A DNA stretch of 64,000 bases from Cyrtodaria siliqua. Taxonomy: Eukaryota > Mollusca > Bivalvia > Adapedonta > Hiatellidae. The stretch is taken from NCBI GenBank assembly GCA_037043455.1, contig JAWPHD010011491.1, forward strand, positions 19,442-83,441. Reading direction: 5' to 3'. The position numbers and the translations under genes were made by a program. Each line of letters opens with the position of its first letter. Positions within the stretch are counted from its first letter, which is position 1. The notes under the pieces were generated by a model. The model saw only the letters and a program-made list of their open reading frames with translations, searched no databases and was not told the origin of the DNA. Positions 50,501-60,027 of this stretch are shown one piece after another.

Positions 50501-52499
50501 TTAAATTAAACAAGAATCAATTCAACGGCGCGCTAGTGATGGGCAATCGGATGAAATTTACAATCGATCATCGGTTACAATTGGCTGGATGTAACCGATC
50601 AATCATCGGATATAATCAGTTTAGTCAATCTAAGTATATCACATGCATGTTAATCTGAGTAACAGAACTTGAGCTTAGAATAATTTCTTATTAAGTACGT
50701 ATTCTTTAATGCTTGTTTATTATGCCATTGTTATTTCATGTTAATCAGCAAAATAATTATAACTGATATAAATGTGTTAAACTGTTTGTGTACATGCTCA
50801 TTTTCACAAGAGTATTTCCTAACTCACGTTGGGGTATCAAGGGCACCATAACGCTATTGTTATGCGTTAAAATTGTCACCGTGTATTTTCCGTTACGGTG
50901 CCCAGCGCAGAAATTGTCTACAAAAGGTGAGTGTGAAATTGTGTTTGTTTTTTTATCAAGACGTTTTATGTCCAATTCCAGCGATTTTTTTCACCATTTT
51001 GGGAATGGGTCCGTGACCGGTCAAATTGGAAAAAAACAGGCGATTTTTCTCAAAATTGGGAAAAAACATTGTTTTTGTATTTTGTGAAATATTACATATT
51101 TATTGATGATTTACATAATAAAATATTTTCACAACTGTAATGTTTCAAGTTTTTATTGTACACTGTGTTGTTACAGAATAATTTCCCTGCTTTTGTTGTC
51201 CCTGAAAATGTTAACAATACTGTTAAGTTCATTGTCATTTAGATTTGCACCAGTTAAGTTCATTGTCATTTAGGTTTGCACCAGATTCTCTGCATATTCT
51301 CATGACCGAGGAAAGAGTTTCCTGGCCCAGACAATTTCTGTTATTCGTCCTTTATTTAGTATTAACCCATCGCTCACTGAGGCGCTTGTTACATAGTAGA
51401 ATATACTAGCGGTAAAGCGTTTCGATAACATACAAGCGGTAAAGCTTTTCTGCAACGCATAAACAACATGGTGTCGTCCTCGGGTGACGAGGCTGTTTTT
51501 TTGCGTTTCAATTTACACAGAAAAGCAGAAGAAATGTCGAAAACCCTGGTAAAAAAGTCTATTAAGAAGATTATTCTAAAACATTTTACAATTTTGGGAA
51601 GGAAAATCTGGAATTGGGAATTTATTTTACTCAAAATTGGGGAAAATGCTATTTTTTGGCGATTGGGAACGGGTCCGTTACCGGGACCCGTCCAAAGAAG
51701 GAAAAAAACCGCTGAATTCCCCAAAATCGGGGACTGTCATTCCGGACAAATATGTCCAACCTTTATTTTGAAAGTAAATAATTGAAAAAATGCCAAAATC
51801 TAATCGTGTCGAGCGTTAGTTCATTGTTGATTTGTCAAAATCAGAATTTTGTGACCATTCTTCAACAATCTGCAGGACTACGCGAATATTTGACCTTCAT
51901 ACAACTGTGTAATGGACAGACAGATGCTCTGGTACAAAAAACTGAATATTATATGCCACATAAAATGCTATAAACCCATTTCTTGAAACGTCGTGGTGCC
52001 CAGGTCGACACTATGGTGCCCAGGTCGCGACATGGTGCCCAGTGCAAGTAACTTTAAAAGATATAAAAACGGTCACATTGAATAAAATATACACAGGTAT
52101 CCACTAAATAAATAGTTTACGTCCTATACTATAGAGACTATTTGGTGGATAATTAATGGGAACATGTACAGAGTTCGAAAAAAAAGCAGGGATTGTGGAT
52201 GGATGCATTATGTTTTTAATGAGTCTGCACAAAACTACCGGACACCGCAGTGAATATAGCTACACGTTATTATGCACATCATTTATCCAAAACGTCCGAA
52301 TTAAAAACTATCCGAAAATACATCTACTAATTGCCACCTACCTGTGACCTATCAAAACTGATATTTGTGCCTCTCCCGTTTTAGTTTGATCCGACAAATG
52401 TTTTTGGAATGTACAACCAGGGTTATCAACACTATTTACATGTGTTGTCAGGACTACAGAAACTATAACTAATGCTAAGAAAAAGAAATTTGGACCCAT
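38404..52499 (-). CDS. M6PR: Cation-dependent mannose-6-phosphate receptor, 6 exons, 284 aa
   Basis: Exons in gene order: 52499-52342, 50097-49919, 43463-43336, 40997-40858, 40560-40434, 38526-38404. All have GT..AG borders and their phases give 284 codons (human protein 277). It is a type I receptor that carries Man-6-P-tagged lysosomal enzymes from the trans-Golgi to endosomes. Visible parts: signal peptide 1 to about 22; MRH lectin domain about 29-183 with Q90, R135, E162/E163 and Y173 in place of the mannose-binding Gln, Arg, Glu and Tyr; six cysteines matching the family's three disulfides (C29, C68, C130, C149, C171, C183) plus an extra C107; N-glycosylation site N166-K-T; membrane helix about 188-217; tail with FW, TYKGVGDDQL and terminal DDHLLPM (GGA-type sorting signal). 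Odd points: the Asp and Asn of the phosphate/Mn2+ loop are Gly127 and Ser128, and the second palmitoylated tail Cys is Phe251. Confidence 0.96.
38533..38760 (-). repeat. SINE, AATTC-tail family, abutting M6PR exon 6
   Basis: TGGAATTGAGTTTTACGGCC and GAAAGGTTATATGGTGCC match the other copies. Its 3' tail ends about six bases before the acceptor of M6PR exon 6. Confidence 0.7.
39412..39452 (-). pseudogene. Duplicated fragment of M6PR exon 5 with its donor
   Basis: TAATACATACTGCTTGCAAG..GCTGAAGTCCTCC closely matches 40424-40460 (donor, QLNGF codons) about 1 kb away in the same orientation. Only the 3' end of the exon is present, ending next to the TTAA foldback element. Confidence 0.75.
39458..39982. 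mobile_element. 525-bp TTAA foldback element
   Basis: Two arms of about 230 bp, inverted and nearly identical (AGGGGTTGATGCACTATTTC outward; GATGACGTCATCG and TTTTACCATATATGGCATAT inside), around a short spacer; TTAA at 39454 and 39983. In M6PR intron 5. A single arm occurs at 55395-55640. Confidence 0.85.
40434..40560 (-). CDS. M6PR: M6PR exon 5: membrane helix end and proximal tail
   Basis: The acceptor is GTTTTGTAG and the donor GTATGT. Residues 203-244: FVSVLGVYLIAGCLYNRF (rest of the helix), then LGAKGLEQFPNQKFWEDF, close to the vertebrate VGAKGMEQFPHLAFWQDL and keeping the FW sorting determinant. Confidence 0.95.
40858..40997 (-). CDS. M6PR: M6PR exon 4: end of MRH domain and start of membrane helix
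   Basis: The acceptor is TTGACAG and the donor GTGAGT. Residues 156-201 contain LEEQNNKTDSCYYLFEIST, matching the vertebrate EERGKVQDCFYLFEMDS, then Cys183 and the hydrophobic LVTFGLSVGSVLLI. Confidence 0.95.
41045..41310 (+). repeat. tRNA-derived SINE, plus strand
   Basis: Head GTCTCCGTGGCCGAGTGGTT (A box) and GTTTGAATCCCACTGGGAG (B box), body GCTTCTACCCAGGATAAGTG and CTGCCTCCACCATAAAAG, end TATAACCTTACATGTGTTG and an AAAC tail. In M6PR intron 3. Confidence 0.75.
42024..42325. mobile_element. MITE, CTATTCCATTAAAACATAC family, copy 3
   Basis: AAGGGCTATTCCATTAAACA on the left and TGGAATAGCCCT on the right; longer than the other copies. Confidence 0.55.
43336..43463 (-). CDS. M6PR: M6PR exon 3: MRH core with the phosphate loop
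   Basis: The acceptor is TGTTACAG and the donor GTAAGT. Residues 114-155: EWVMLEYNGGDKYGSHC, then Arg135 and IMFICD. Trp-x-Met-Leu, Gly-Gly-Asp, His-Cys and Ile-x-x-Cys are MRH hallmarks. The vertebrate loop DEYDNHC reads DKYGSHC here. Confidence 0.95.
43524..46442. mobile_element. TTAA MITE pair spanning nested insertions
   Basis: AGGGACGCATGGCAATCTTC after TTAA at 43520 and AGATTGCTGTGTGTCCCT before TTAA at 46443 are inverted ends of the AGGGACACATG family, 2.9 kb apart. The interior holds other elements (44094-45291), so either one copy is expanded by insertions or two solo ends remain. Confidence 0.45.
44094..45291. mobile_element. 1.2-kb TIR element, AAGGAAAAAAGAAAYGCAACT ends
   Basis: Left AAGGAAAAAAGAAATGCAAC, right (inverted) AAGGAAAAAAGAAACGCAAC, TA at the flanks; the GAAAYGCAAC tail resembles the Tc1-like MITE at 20607. 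Interior parts at 44490-44520 and 44866-44935 match 11277-11350. Confidence 0.6.
46443..46850. repeat. Minisatellite, 20-bp unit CTACTTTGTAATCTAAATGA
   Basis: About 20 degenerate units with sub-units shortened to ATTGACTACTTTGTA and point changes (TATT for TACT). In M6PR intron 2. Confidence 0.95.
47208..48440 (+). mobile_element. Family A tandem-core element, copy 3
   Basis: CAAGAGGTCAATGACCTTGA start, 319-bp core units, GACGGACGCCGCACCACGGC, terminal hairpin and GAGCTAAAAA. In M6PR intron 2; the first core unit is truncated. Confidence 0.75.
48531..49805 (+). mobile_element. Family A tandem-core element, copy 4
   Basis: The same start and end as copy 3, only 90 bp further on. The flanks (ATGGGAGAATAAGAAGAAA before, ATGAAAACTC after) are interior parts of the AGGGACACATG MITE, so it inserted into such a MITE. 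In M6PR intron 2. Confidence 0.78.
49919..50097 (-). CDS. M6PR: M6PR exon 2: first half of the MRH domain
   Basis: The acceptor is CTCTTTCAG and the donor GTAAGT. Residues 54-112 include GICADAMDP (second Cys) and GAGVVQIKKKD, where Gln90 is the mannose-contacting Gln of MRH domains. It aligns with the human segment around GAGLVQINKS. Confidence 0.94.
51223..51286. repeat. 31-bp direct duplication
   Basis: GTTAAGTTCATTGTCATTTA with GRTTTGCACCA occurs twice in tandem, in M6PR intron 1. Confidence 0.85.
52342..52499 (-). CDS. M6PR: M6PR exon 1: signal peptide and start of lumenal domain
   Basis: ATG at 52499-52497 has A at -3 and G at +4. MGPNFFFLALVIVSVVLTTH is a clear signal peptide, followed by the first lumenal Cys (C29). 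The donor is GTAGGT. A TIR element begins about 58 bases upstream of the ATG, so the 5'UTR or promoter must be very short, lie inside that element, or lie in a separate upstream exon. Confidence 0.88.
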
Positions 52500-53052
52500 T
52501 TTTTAGTAGTTCCGTGTTACGCTTTGTGAGAATCACTCAATCATTAGAAACAGAAAGGGTATGATTAGATACCGAAAAGAACATTCTTTTCGCGAAAAGA
52601 ACAGAAATATCCGAAAAGACAATATCAAATCTTTATTATTGACACGTGTCATTAGTCCTCATTATAATGCCGTATGTATTAAATCATGTCACTTATTGAT
52701 TTTTTGAATGCAGATACGTGACTGTTAAATGTATTTAGATAATATGTATGTTACCGTAATAAATATTTTTCTATAAATATTTTATAATATACCCTTACTG
52801 TAACATACCAAAATATAAATCGTGGAAAATCTTCCGATTTGAGAACCTGCGTATTAAATTACTAGCGTTTAGCACGGTGACATCACAGCACGTGTCATAA
52901 TAATGTCGTATATGTATATGCTTTGTATCTTACATATTGCTTATCTAAATGATCTATTTATTTTAGAATTTATTTAAAAAAATTAAAATTATAATGTTAT
53001 TTGAAAACATGAATTGTTACAATAATAAATACTATTCTACATATATTTTCAG

Positions 53053-53320
53053 GTATGTTTTCCTTAATGTCGGAGGAAATGACATTGATGCATCGTGGAA
53101 CCCACATACTAAATTCATGAACATTGTGAACATTGTTCAGGACTTGGAACATTCTGGTGTTGAGAGGGTGTTTGTGGCTAGTATTATCGAAAGAGGTTCG
53201 TTTCCAAAATGGACTGGGATGAATCAAAAGACATTCAACAAAACAAGAAGATCGGTGAATGAAAAACTCCGAAAATATTTCAAGGGCGACTATTTGGATG
53301 TAGGCAAACGCCTTATATGA
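53053..53320 (+). pseudogene. SGNH-hydrolase-like fragment inside the TIR element
   Basis: After a possible acceptor (ATATATTTTCAG) the frame gives YVFLNVGGNDIDASWNPH, then NIVQDLEHSGVERVFVASII and MNQKTFNKTRRSVNEKLRKY, ending LDVGKRLI and stop. GGND is the block III Asn of SGNH/GDSL esterases, and VERVFVASIIERG fits their next strand. The nucleophile block (GDS) and the Asp-x-x-His block are absent, so it is a fragment. Similar domains accompany mobile elements in molluscs; it may also be captured host sequence. Confidence 0.6.
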
Positions 53321-53977
53321 AAATTCATAGATTTCAAAAATATATACTTACCAAAGGTTAACAAGAATTTTAATTAGCCCTTTGTTATATACAGCATTAC
53401 GTGTTCAGTTGCTTTTAAAACTGTGGGGTGTGCTAAAAAGAGTATAACACTTATCTCAATTAAGTGTTCATTAAAGCTTCCGAAAGTTTTAAATGACAAA
53501 AAAAAATAGTGTAATCCAATTACATAAAGGCATCTTAATCCAGGTGTTCCAACTGTACGTACCGCATTAGTTATATACCAGTTTGAAAAGGTGTCACATA
53601 CATAGTTATAATTGAAAATACACTTACACCTCTATTGTTATTGAACTAGATCAATTGAATTTCACATTTTCTGTCCTTCTTATGTACTGCTTAATAAGAA
53701 CGAACAAAAAATAATTTGATTTTAATCAATAATAACAATTTTAGATTTTAATCAAAAATAAAGAATGAACCATAATAAATATTATGTATTTATGGGACAT
53801 TTGGTTGTCTTTTCGGACAACTCGAGGTCAGATTTATACTAAATTAAAATTTAAACAATCATTTTATTTATTTATTGTTGTTGATTAATTACTATTCATT
53901 TGCTAAAATGTAACTAATGATGTAAACAAATAGTGGTTTAAATCAATAATGACGATTTTATAGCGCCATTTTATAGT

Positions 53978-54540
53978 GTCTTTTCGGAACATTGAACTTT
54001 CTTTTCGCTAATGCAGAATCCATGGACATATATTAACATGGAGTATAACTTTCAAATTAAAAACAAAAATCCAATTTTTGCATTCTTATTACTATTCTTT
54101 TGCTTAAATTTAACTAAAGATATCAAACATATTTGATTTAAATCAATAATAATGATTTTATAGTGTCTTTTCGGAACATTGAAAATTCTTTTCGCTAATG
54201 CATAATCCACAAAATATTAACATGAAGTATCATTTTTAAAAACAACAACAATTATCCAGTTTTTTTTATTCTTATTACTATTCTTTTAATTGAATTTAAG
54301 TAATGATATAAAAAATATTTGATTTAAATCAATAAAAATGATTTTGCGCTGTCTTTTCGGAACATTGAAAGTTCTTTCGCTAATGCAGAATCCACAACAT
54401 TTTAACATGGAGTATAACTTTTAAAAAAACACAACAAATATCCAGTTTTTTTATTCTTATTACTATTCTTTTACTTAAATTTAACCAATGATATTACAAA
54501 TATTTGATTCAATTCAATAATAATGATTTTGCACTGTCTT
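53978..54540. repeat. Tandem units of about 186 bp inside the TIR element
   Basis: GTCTTTTCGGAACATTGAA recurs at 53978, 54165, 54351, and as the start of the right TIR at 54536 (spacing 187, 186, 185), each followed by TTCGCTAATGCAGAATCCA and CTTATTACTATTCTTTT. The TIR end itself has thus been amplified inward. Confidence 0.9.
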
Positions 54541-54639
54541 TTCGGACATTTCTTTTCGCGAAAAGAACGTTCTTTTCGGTATCTAGTCATATCGAAACAG
54601 AAACATAATGAAAATATGATCATGAAAATCGCGACTACC

Positions 54640-55385
54640 GTGATACAAAATTGAATATAGGACCCACAGGTATCCGCGACATATGAACTCCATTGTTACC
54701 AGGGCGATTGATCTGGTTTTCGAACTTGACCGAGTTTCATCAAGATTAAAAAAACAAATATTCAACTTACTGAGCGGACATCATCAACATTGACAATATC
54801 CAATAATTAAAGGGCCATAACTCCGTTGTTACCAAGACGATCTGGCTGGTTTTCGAACTTGACCTAGTTATTATGCTCATAAACATTATTTCAAAGTTGC
54901 ATAAAGATTTAACAACAAATACTGAAGTTACTGAGCGGACTTCGTTAAAATTTCAATTTTCAATTAAAGGACCATAACTCCGTTGTTACGGGGCGATTTT
55001 CAATAACTAAAGGGCAATAACGCCGTTGTTACTTGGGCGATTGGGCTGGTTTCGGACTTGTCCGAGATTTATGCCCAAAAGCATTATTCCCAAGTTTCAT
55101 AAGGATTGGATAATATTGTTCGGGTCAGGGAGAGGACATCGTTAAAATTGTCAATTTTCAATACTTAAAGGGGTCCGTTACCGGAGCGATTGGGCTGGTT
55201 TTCGAATTTAACCGAGATATTATGCCCATAAACATTATCTGCAAGTTTCATAATGATTGGATACTATTTGTTTGAGTTAGAGAGTAGACATCGCAAAACC
55301 TAACGGACAGGCGGACGGACGGACGGACAACGTCACGGCATAATACGTCCCGTCGTAACGTCCCTTCTTACGACGGGCGTATACA
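54640..55385 (+). mobile_element. Family C tandem-core element
   Basis: Degenerate units with ACTCCGTTGTTAC and CTGGTTTTCGAACTTG, then GGACAGGCGGACGGACGGAC and a terminal hairpin CGTCCCGTCGTAACG..CTTACGACGGGCG. The 5' end is uncertain. Confidence 0.6.
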
Positions 55386-55394
55386 AAAAGTTCA

Positions 55395-55640
55395 TTTTAA
55401 AGGGCTTTGATTTTTTTTTAAAAGCTGAACGAATTATCAAAATGCCATGAAAAGTAAAGGAGATATCACCTATTGATAACTTGCAAAGAAACATAAATGG
55501 AGGCGGCCATCTTGGAACGAGTTGTCATCGCGCCTTTTCATCATATATGGCATATTGACAAAATTATTTTAAAGCAAAGAAAATCACTGCAAATGAAAAA
55601 TAAGCATAAGTACATATATACATTACATTTGTATATTTAT
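55395..55640 (+). repeat. Solo arm of the TTAA foldback element
   Basis: AAAATGCCATGAAAAGTAAA, GGAGATATCACCTATTGA and TCATATATGGCATATTGAC match one arm of 39458-39982; no inverted second arm follows. Confidence 0.75.
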
Positions 55641-56025
55641 TTTTAATCAAATATACTGGAGAATCAACACTGTTCTAAAAGAACAAATCACGAGAACTAC
55701 AGTGTGTGCATATATAGAGTAACTGTGATTTTCTACTGCCATGGCAAACCAAATTAGTTCAATGAGTCCGTGATTTCTTAAATTAAGTCTAGCGTCTAGC
55801 GGGAGTTTGTCGGAAGATGAGGCCAATATTAGTTCAATATTAGGAGTTTGCAAATCAGTTGCATTTCTTAAACTGTATCGAGATGATTCTATACCTAGTG
55901 GTGGAACTAAATCGGCGATATGGAGGGGTAGCATGATTGATTCGTGACTTTCCCAGCATGATTCTTGATTTAGCTTATGGATGAATACTAGTTTAGTAGT
56001 GCCTGTAGCTATTCTAGCTGCCTCG
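55641..56025. other. Intergenic, nothing recognised
   Basis: Short minus-strand ORF at 55934-55647 without family resemblance. Confidence 0.35.
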
Positions 56026-57694
56026 TTTTTAGTTCAACTGGCCGAAGGCCTAGAAGCATAGCTTATAGGATGACGAGTTGTCCGTCGTCCGCCCGTCCGT
56101 CCGTCCGCCCGCCCGCCCGCCCGCCCGTCCGTCCGTCCGCCCGTTATATTTTGCCTTGTAAACACTGTAGGGCCTTCATTATTTATCAGATCTTCGCGAA
56201 ACTTTGCCAGGTCTTTATATCAATGAAAGCTCGAACTAATTCGAAAACCAGCCAGATCGGATTGATTTCACCGGAGTTATGGCCCTTGTTTTGCTGAAAA
56301 ATGCCATATTAAGCCTTTTGAACACTCTAGCACCTTCATTTATTATTTGATATTTACCAAACTTGCACATATTGTTAATATCAATGAAGCTCGGGCAAGC
56401 TCGAAAACCAGCCAAATCGGATCAGTAACACCGGAGTTATGGCACTGTCTTTTCCCTGAAAAATGCCATTTTCTGCCTTGTGAACACTTTAGCACCTTCA
56501 TTTATTATTTGATCTTTACCAAGCTTGCATAGATTGTTAATAGCAATAACCTCTCGAACGAGTTAGAAAAACAGCAATATCGGACTCTTTATGCTGGAGT
56601 TATGGCCCTCGTTTTTGCTAAAATATGCCATTTACTACCTTGTAAACACTAGCACCTCCATTTATGGGGTACCTTACCAAACTTACAATAATTGTTATTA
56701 TCAATGAAAACTCGGAAAAATTTAAAAACTATCCAAATCGGAATGAGTAACAGCAGAGTTATGGCCCTTGATTTGCTGAAAAATGCCATATTCTGCCTTT
56801 TGAACACTCTAGCACCTTCATTTATTATTTGATATTTATCAAACTCGTACAGATTGTTAAGATCAATATAAGCTCGAATAAGTTCGAAAACCAGCCACAT
56901 AGGATTGGTAACAGCAGAGTTAAGATTGAAAACCTGCCAAATCGTATTAGTAACACCGGAGTTACGGCCCTTGATTTTGTTAAAAATGCTATATTTTGCC
57001 TCATTAAGACGATAGAGCTTTCATTTGACCAAATTTTAATGAAACTTTGCAGGGATGATCAGTACCAAATCTAGTTATGTATATAGTCACCGTGTTCCAG
57101 CTGAATGATTTATGGCCCTTTAAAAGTGTTAATGCACAAACTTTGTCCGGACTTTTTTCATGAACTATGGCCGGATTTCAGCGCCATTCTGCAGGGATGA
57201 TCAGTACCAGGCCTAGTGGTGCATATTATCACTATGTTCCGCTTGAATGATTTTTGGCTGAGTTATGGAACTTTAAATGTTTTACTACACACATTTTAGC
57301 TGGACTATTTCTCTTGAACCCTTGGCTGGCTTTCAACGACACTTTGCAGAGATGACCAGTACCAAGCCTAGTTGTGCATGCCATCGCCGTGTTCCGGTTG
57401 AATGATGTTTGCCCATTAAAGGTTTTGATACACAAACTTTATCCAGACTAGTCTCTTCTGGCCGAAATTCAACGAATTTTGGCAGGGATGATGGGTACCA
57501 AGCCTAGATGCGCCTATCATCGATGTGTTCTGGTTGAATGAGTCATGAACATTAACAAACTTTATCCAGACAATTCTTTCTCAACCCCTGGCTGGATTTC
57601 AGTGAAACTTGGCAGGAATGATCAGTGGTGTTGTCGTGTTCCCCATCAAAGACTCCTTATAGCCAGTAGAGCGATACAGGCCCTCATGTTCCTC
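56026..57694 (-). mobile_element. Family B tandem-core element, copy 2 (minus strand)
   Basis: Reversed relative to copy 1: TTTTTAGTTCAACTGGCCGA (3' end), a CCGTCCGCCC tract at 56088-56142, units of about 160 bp (CCGGAGTTATGGCCCTT near 56271, 56431, 56592, 56752), then a second unit type (GATGATCAGTACC near 57053, 57196, 57348) and the 5' motif as GCCAGTAGAGCGATACAGGC at 57662. Confidence 0.7.
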
Positions 57695-57699
57695 ATGCT

Positions 57700-59400
57700 T
57701 TTAGTTTGTATTTGTTTTTGTTTTTTCTATTTTTTTATGTTCTAGTTTTTCATTTTATGTACATTTATCCGTTATAAAGGATAGTAGATAGTTCCTAGTC
57801 ATTTTCTATTTGAAATTTTAGCTTTCTCATTACGTGTTTTCGTGACCATGCTTTTTTCGGAAGGTAATTTATGTGTGTGTATGTGCCTGCAGCAGTCATT
57901 AGACGAAAAAAACACCGAAGTGTTTGTGTGAGGAAACACATTCTATGTTCTGGTTATGTCTGGTGGGGATCAATCTACTGTATGCCAGGGGTCATAATAA
58001 TAACCGGTGCGGAAGTCCAGACTCTATTGTACCCATATATGGCAAGACCCTCCATAAGGGGCTTGTTGTATTTGTTGGTGGAGGGACTATAAACCTTAGA
58101 ATTACACACACACAAACCCCAATAACCGGTGTGGGGTAGGGGCGATGTCATTCTTTTATGTGGTAATAATCAGGGGCGTAGCTATATGTACACAGAGTAG
58201 ACAGCTGCGTACACACAATGTCTGCAAAAAGGGAAAACATAAAATGGCATGACTTACTTTATTTAGAAATGATGTGTCATGTGCTATAGATGGATAAATG
58301 GAATAGTATATGGACCACTTCATTTCACGTAAAAAGCAAACAAAACAAACAAAAACAAAACACTTTGAGTACAATTGTACCAAACTTTTCCGACATAATG
58401 GGCACAGTTGCACAGTTTCTGTCATGTACTAGTAAGTTCTCTTTCAGCTGATACTATGTTCGCATCAATGGCGTAATTATTGTCATGTACTATACGATTG
58501 ACATTGTTCATGAGTAAAATATGCATACCCCATCCATCATAAATTTGTGATTTTTTTTAAAGATTGCTGACCAATAGTCCTTTAATAAGGACAGGCAGAC
58601 GAACTAGATAGACTCATAGACAAACACACACACACACACACGCACACACACACACACACACAGATAGACTGGTGGACTGACGGAATTCCAGACAGGAACA
58701 CATGAATAAGTTAAACAATTAAAGGTTTATTTGCCGGTGTTTTGCCGATATTTGAGTAAATATTCTGTCCGAACGAATTTCTACAAGTATATAAAGACGT
58801 CACAGGATGACATATAAAGGTATTGAGGTAATGATGTATTGAGACCGACTCCCTCACCCCCACCCAACACACCTTTTTTTATTTTACAGCATTTATACAG
58901 CATTATGTTTTAAGATTAGGTTCCCATTTGTGGAATCATACTGAAAGTGCATAAAAAAATATATAACTCAATAATCATGGACATTCTTACCTGTACCTTG
59001 CAGTTTAATATGTTTACACTTTTATCTAGACAGTGCTATATACTTGAATAATAAAAACAAACTTGATAAAAGTATTTGATCCATACTCAGCTTATGACTC
59101 AAGGTCATGTGTGTATTTTTTAATTTACATATTTATCAGGTATGTATTAATAATTCAAGGGTTGCACTGCTTAGATAAATGTGTAAACATATTATACTGG
59201 AAGTTTCATGTAAATATATTCAAGATTATTTGAGTTCTAATTTTTAGCTTTTTCAAATGCAATCTCAATGATGTTATACAAAAGGGTGCATACTCCTTAA
59301 GGTGTAATCAGTCATCATACTTTTTCATCAGTCATTTCATCTTCAACTATATATTTTCTTTTTCACCTCACGGTAGACATTTCACATTCGGACAACTATC
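57700..59400. other. Intergenic; CA microsatellite
   Basis: A CA repeat at 58624-58662. GGAGGGACTATAAACCTTAG at 58081 recurs near 43107, so part is an interspersed repeat. No gene recognised. Confidence 0.4.
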
Positions 59401-59405
59401 TTTAA

Positions 59406-59731
59406 AGTAGCTATCCCGCCAACAAAAACCAAATTGTACAAAATATGTAAACCGTTTCTATATAACTTACATATTTTGAGAATCCAAACTCTATAGACAT
59501 AATGTAAACGGCTATAACCAGCCAGACCAAACCCCAAAACTGGAGCGATGAATTAAGAGCTGCCAACTCATAATTCATTTTACCTGTATTTTAATCATTT
59601 TTTCTTTTAAAACATGAATTAAACTATACTTTTGATCGGCAAATACAAATACTATATGATCTGAGCACCTGGATAGAGTTTGATAAACGGTTTTGTAGTG
59701 TAACTTTGCTATTATTTGGCGGGTTAGTTTC
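59406..59731. mobile_element. TTAA MITE, GAAACTAACCCRCCAA family, copy 2
   Basis: AGTAGCTATCCCGCCAAC left, TTTGGCGGGTTAGTTTC right (inverted), TTAA at 59402 and 59732. Opposite orientation to copy 1. Confidence 0.75.
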
Positions 59732-60027
59732 TTAAAATTCGAGTTAAATAGTTATATATATATATATTCAGATATATTCAGAACACAATTCTGTTTTCAT
59801 TACGACCCCTAAATGAGGCGACGACTTATAAAGAAGCTAGCACTTTATATAAACTCAACACCACTCTATATAAAGACAATTGCAATCTATATAATGATAA
59901 CAGCACTATATATACAGACAAACACACTATATATACTAATTGTACATTAAAACCGTATATAATGATAAAATCACTTGATATAAGACAAAACACTGTATAA
60001 ATAAAGGAATTACTCAATATAAGGACA

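Larger units (their letters stand above)
52557..54593. mobile_element. 2.0-kb TIR element with palindromic termini (MULE-like?)
   Basis: Inverted ends of about 80 bp at 52558-52642 and 54514-54593; each holds GATACCGAAAAGAAC and the 18-bp perfect palindrome TTCTTTTCGCGAAAAGAA, then TCCGAAAAGACA. GAAACAGAAA occurs directly at both sides (52547-52556 and 54594-54603), a possible 10-bp target duplication, which would suit Mutator-like elements. It contains an SGNH-hydrolase-like ORF fragment and four tandem units of about 186 bp near the right end. No transposase seen. It ends 58 bp upstream of the M6PR start codon. Confidence 0.78.

Noticed and set aside
50788..51785. ORFs of 99-113 codons in M6PR intron 1
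   Set aside because: They overlap the GGGAAA-rich dispersed repeat and have no coding resemblance.
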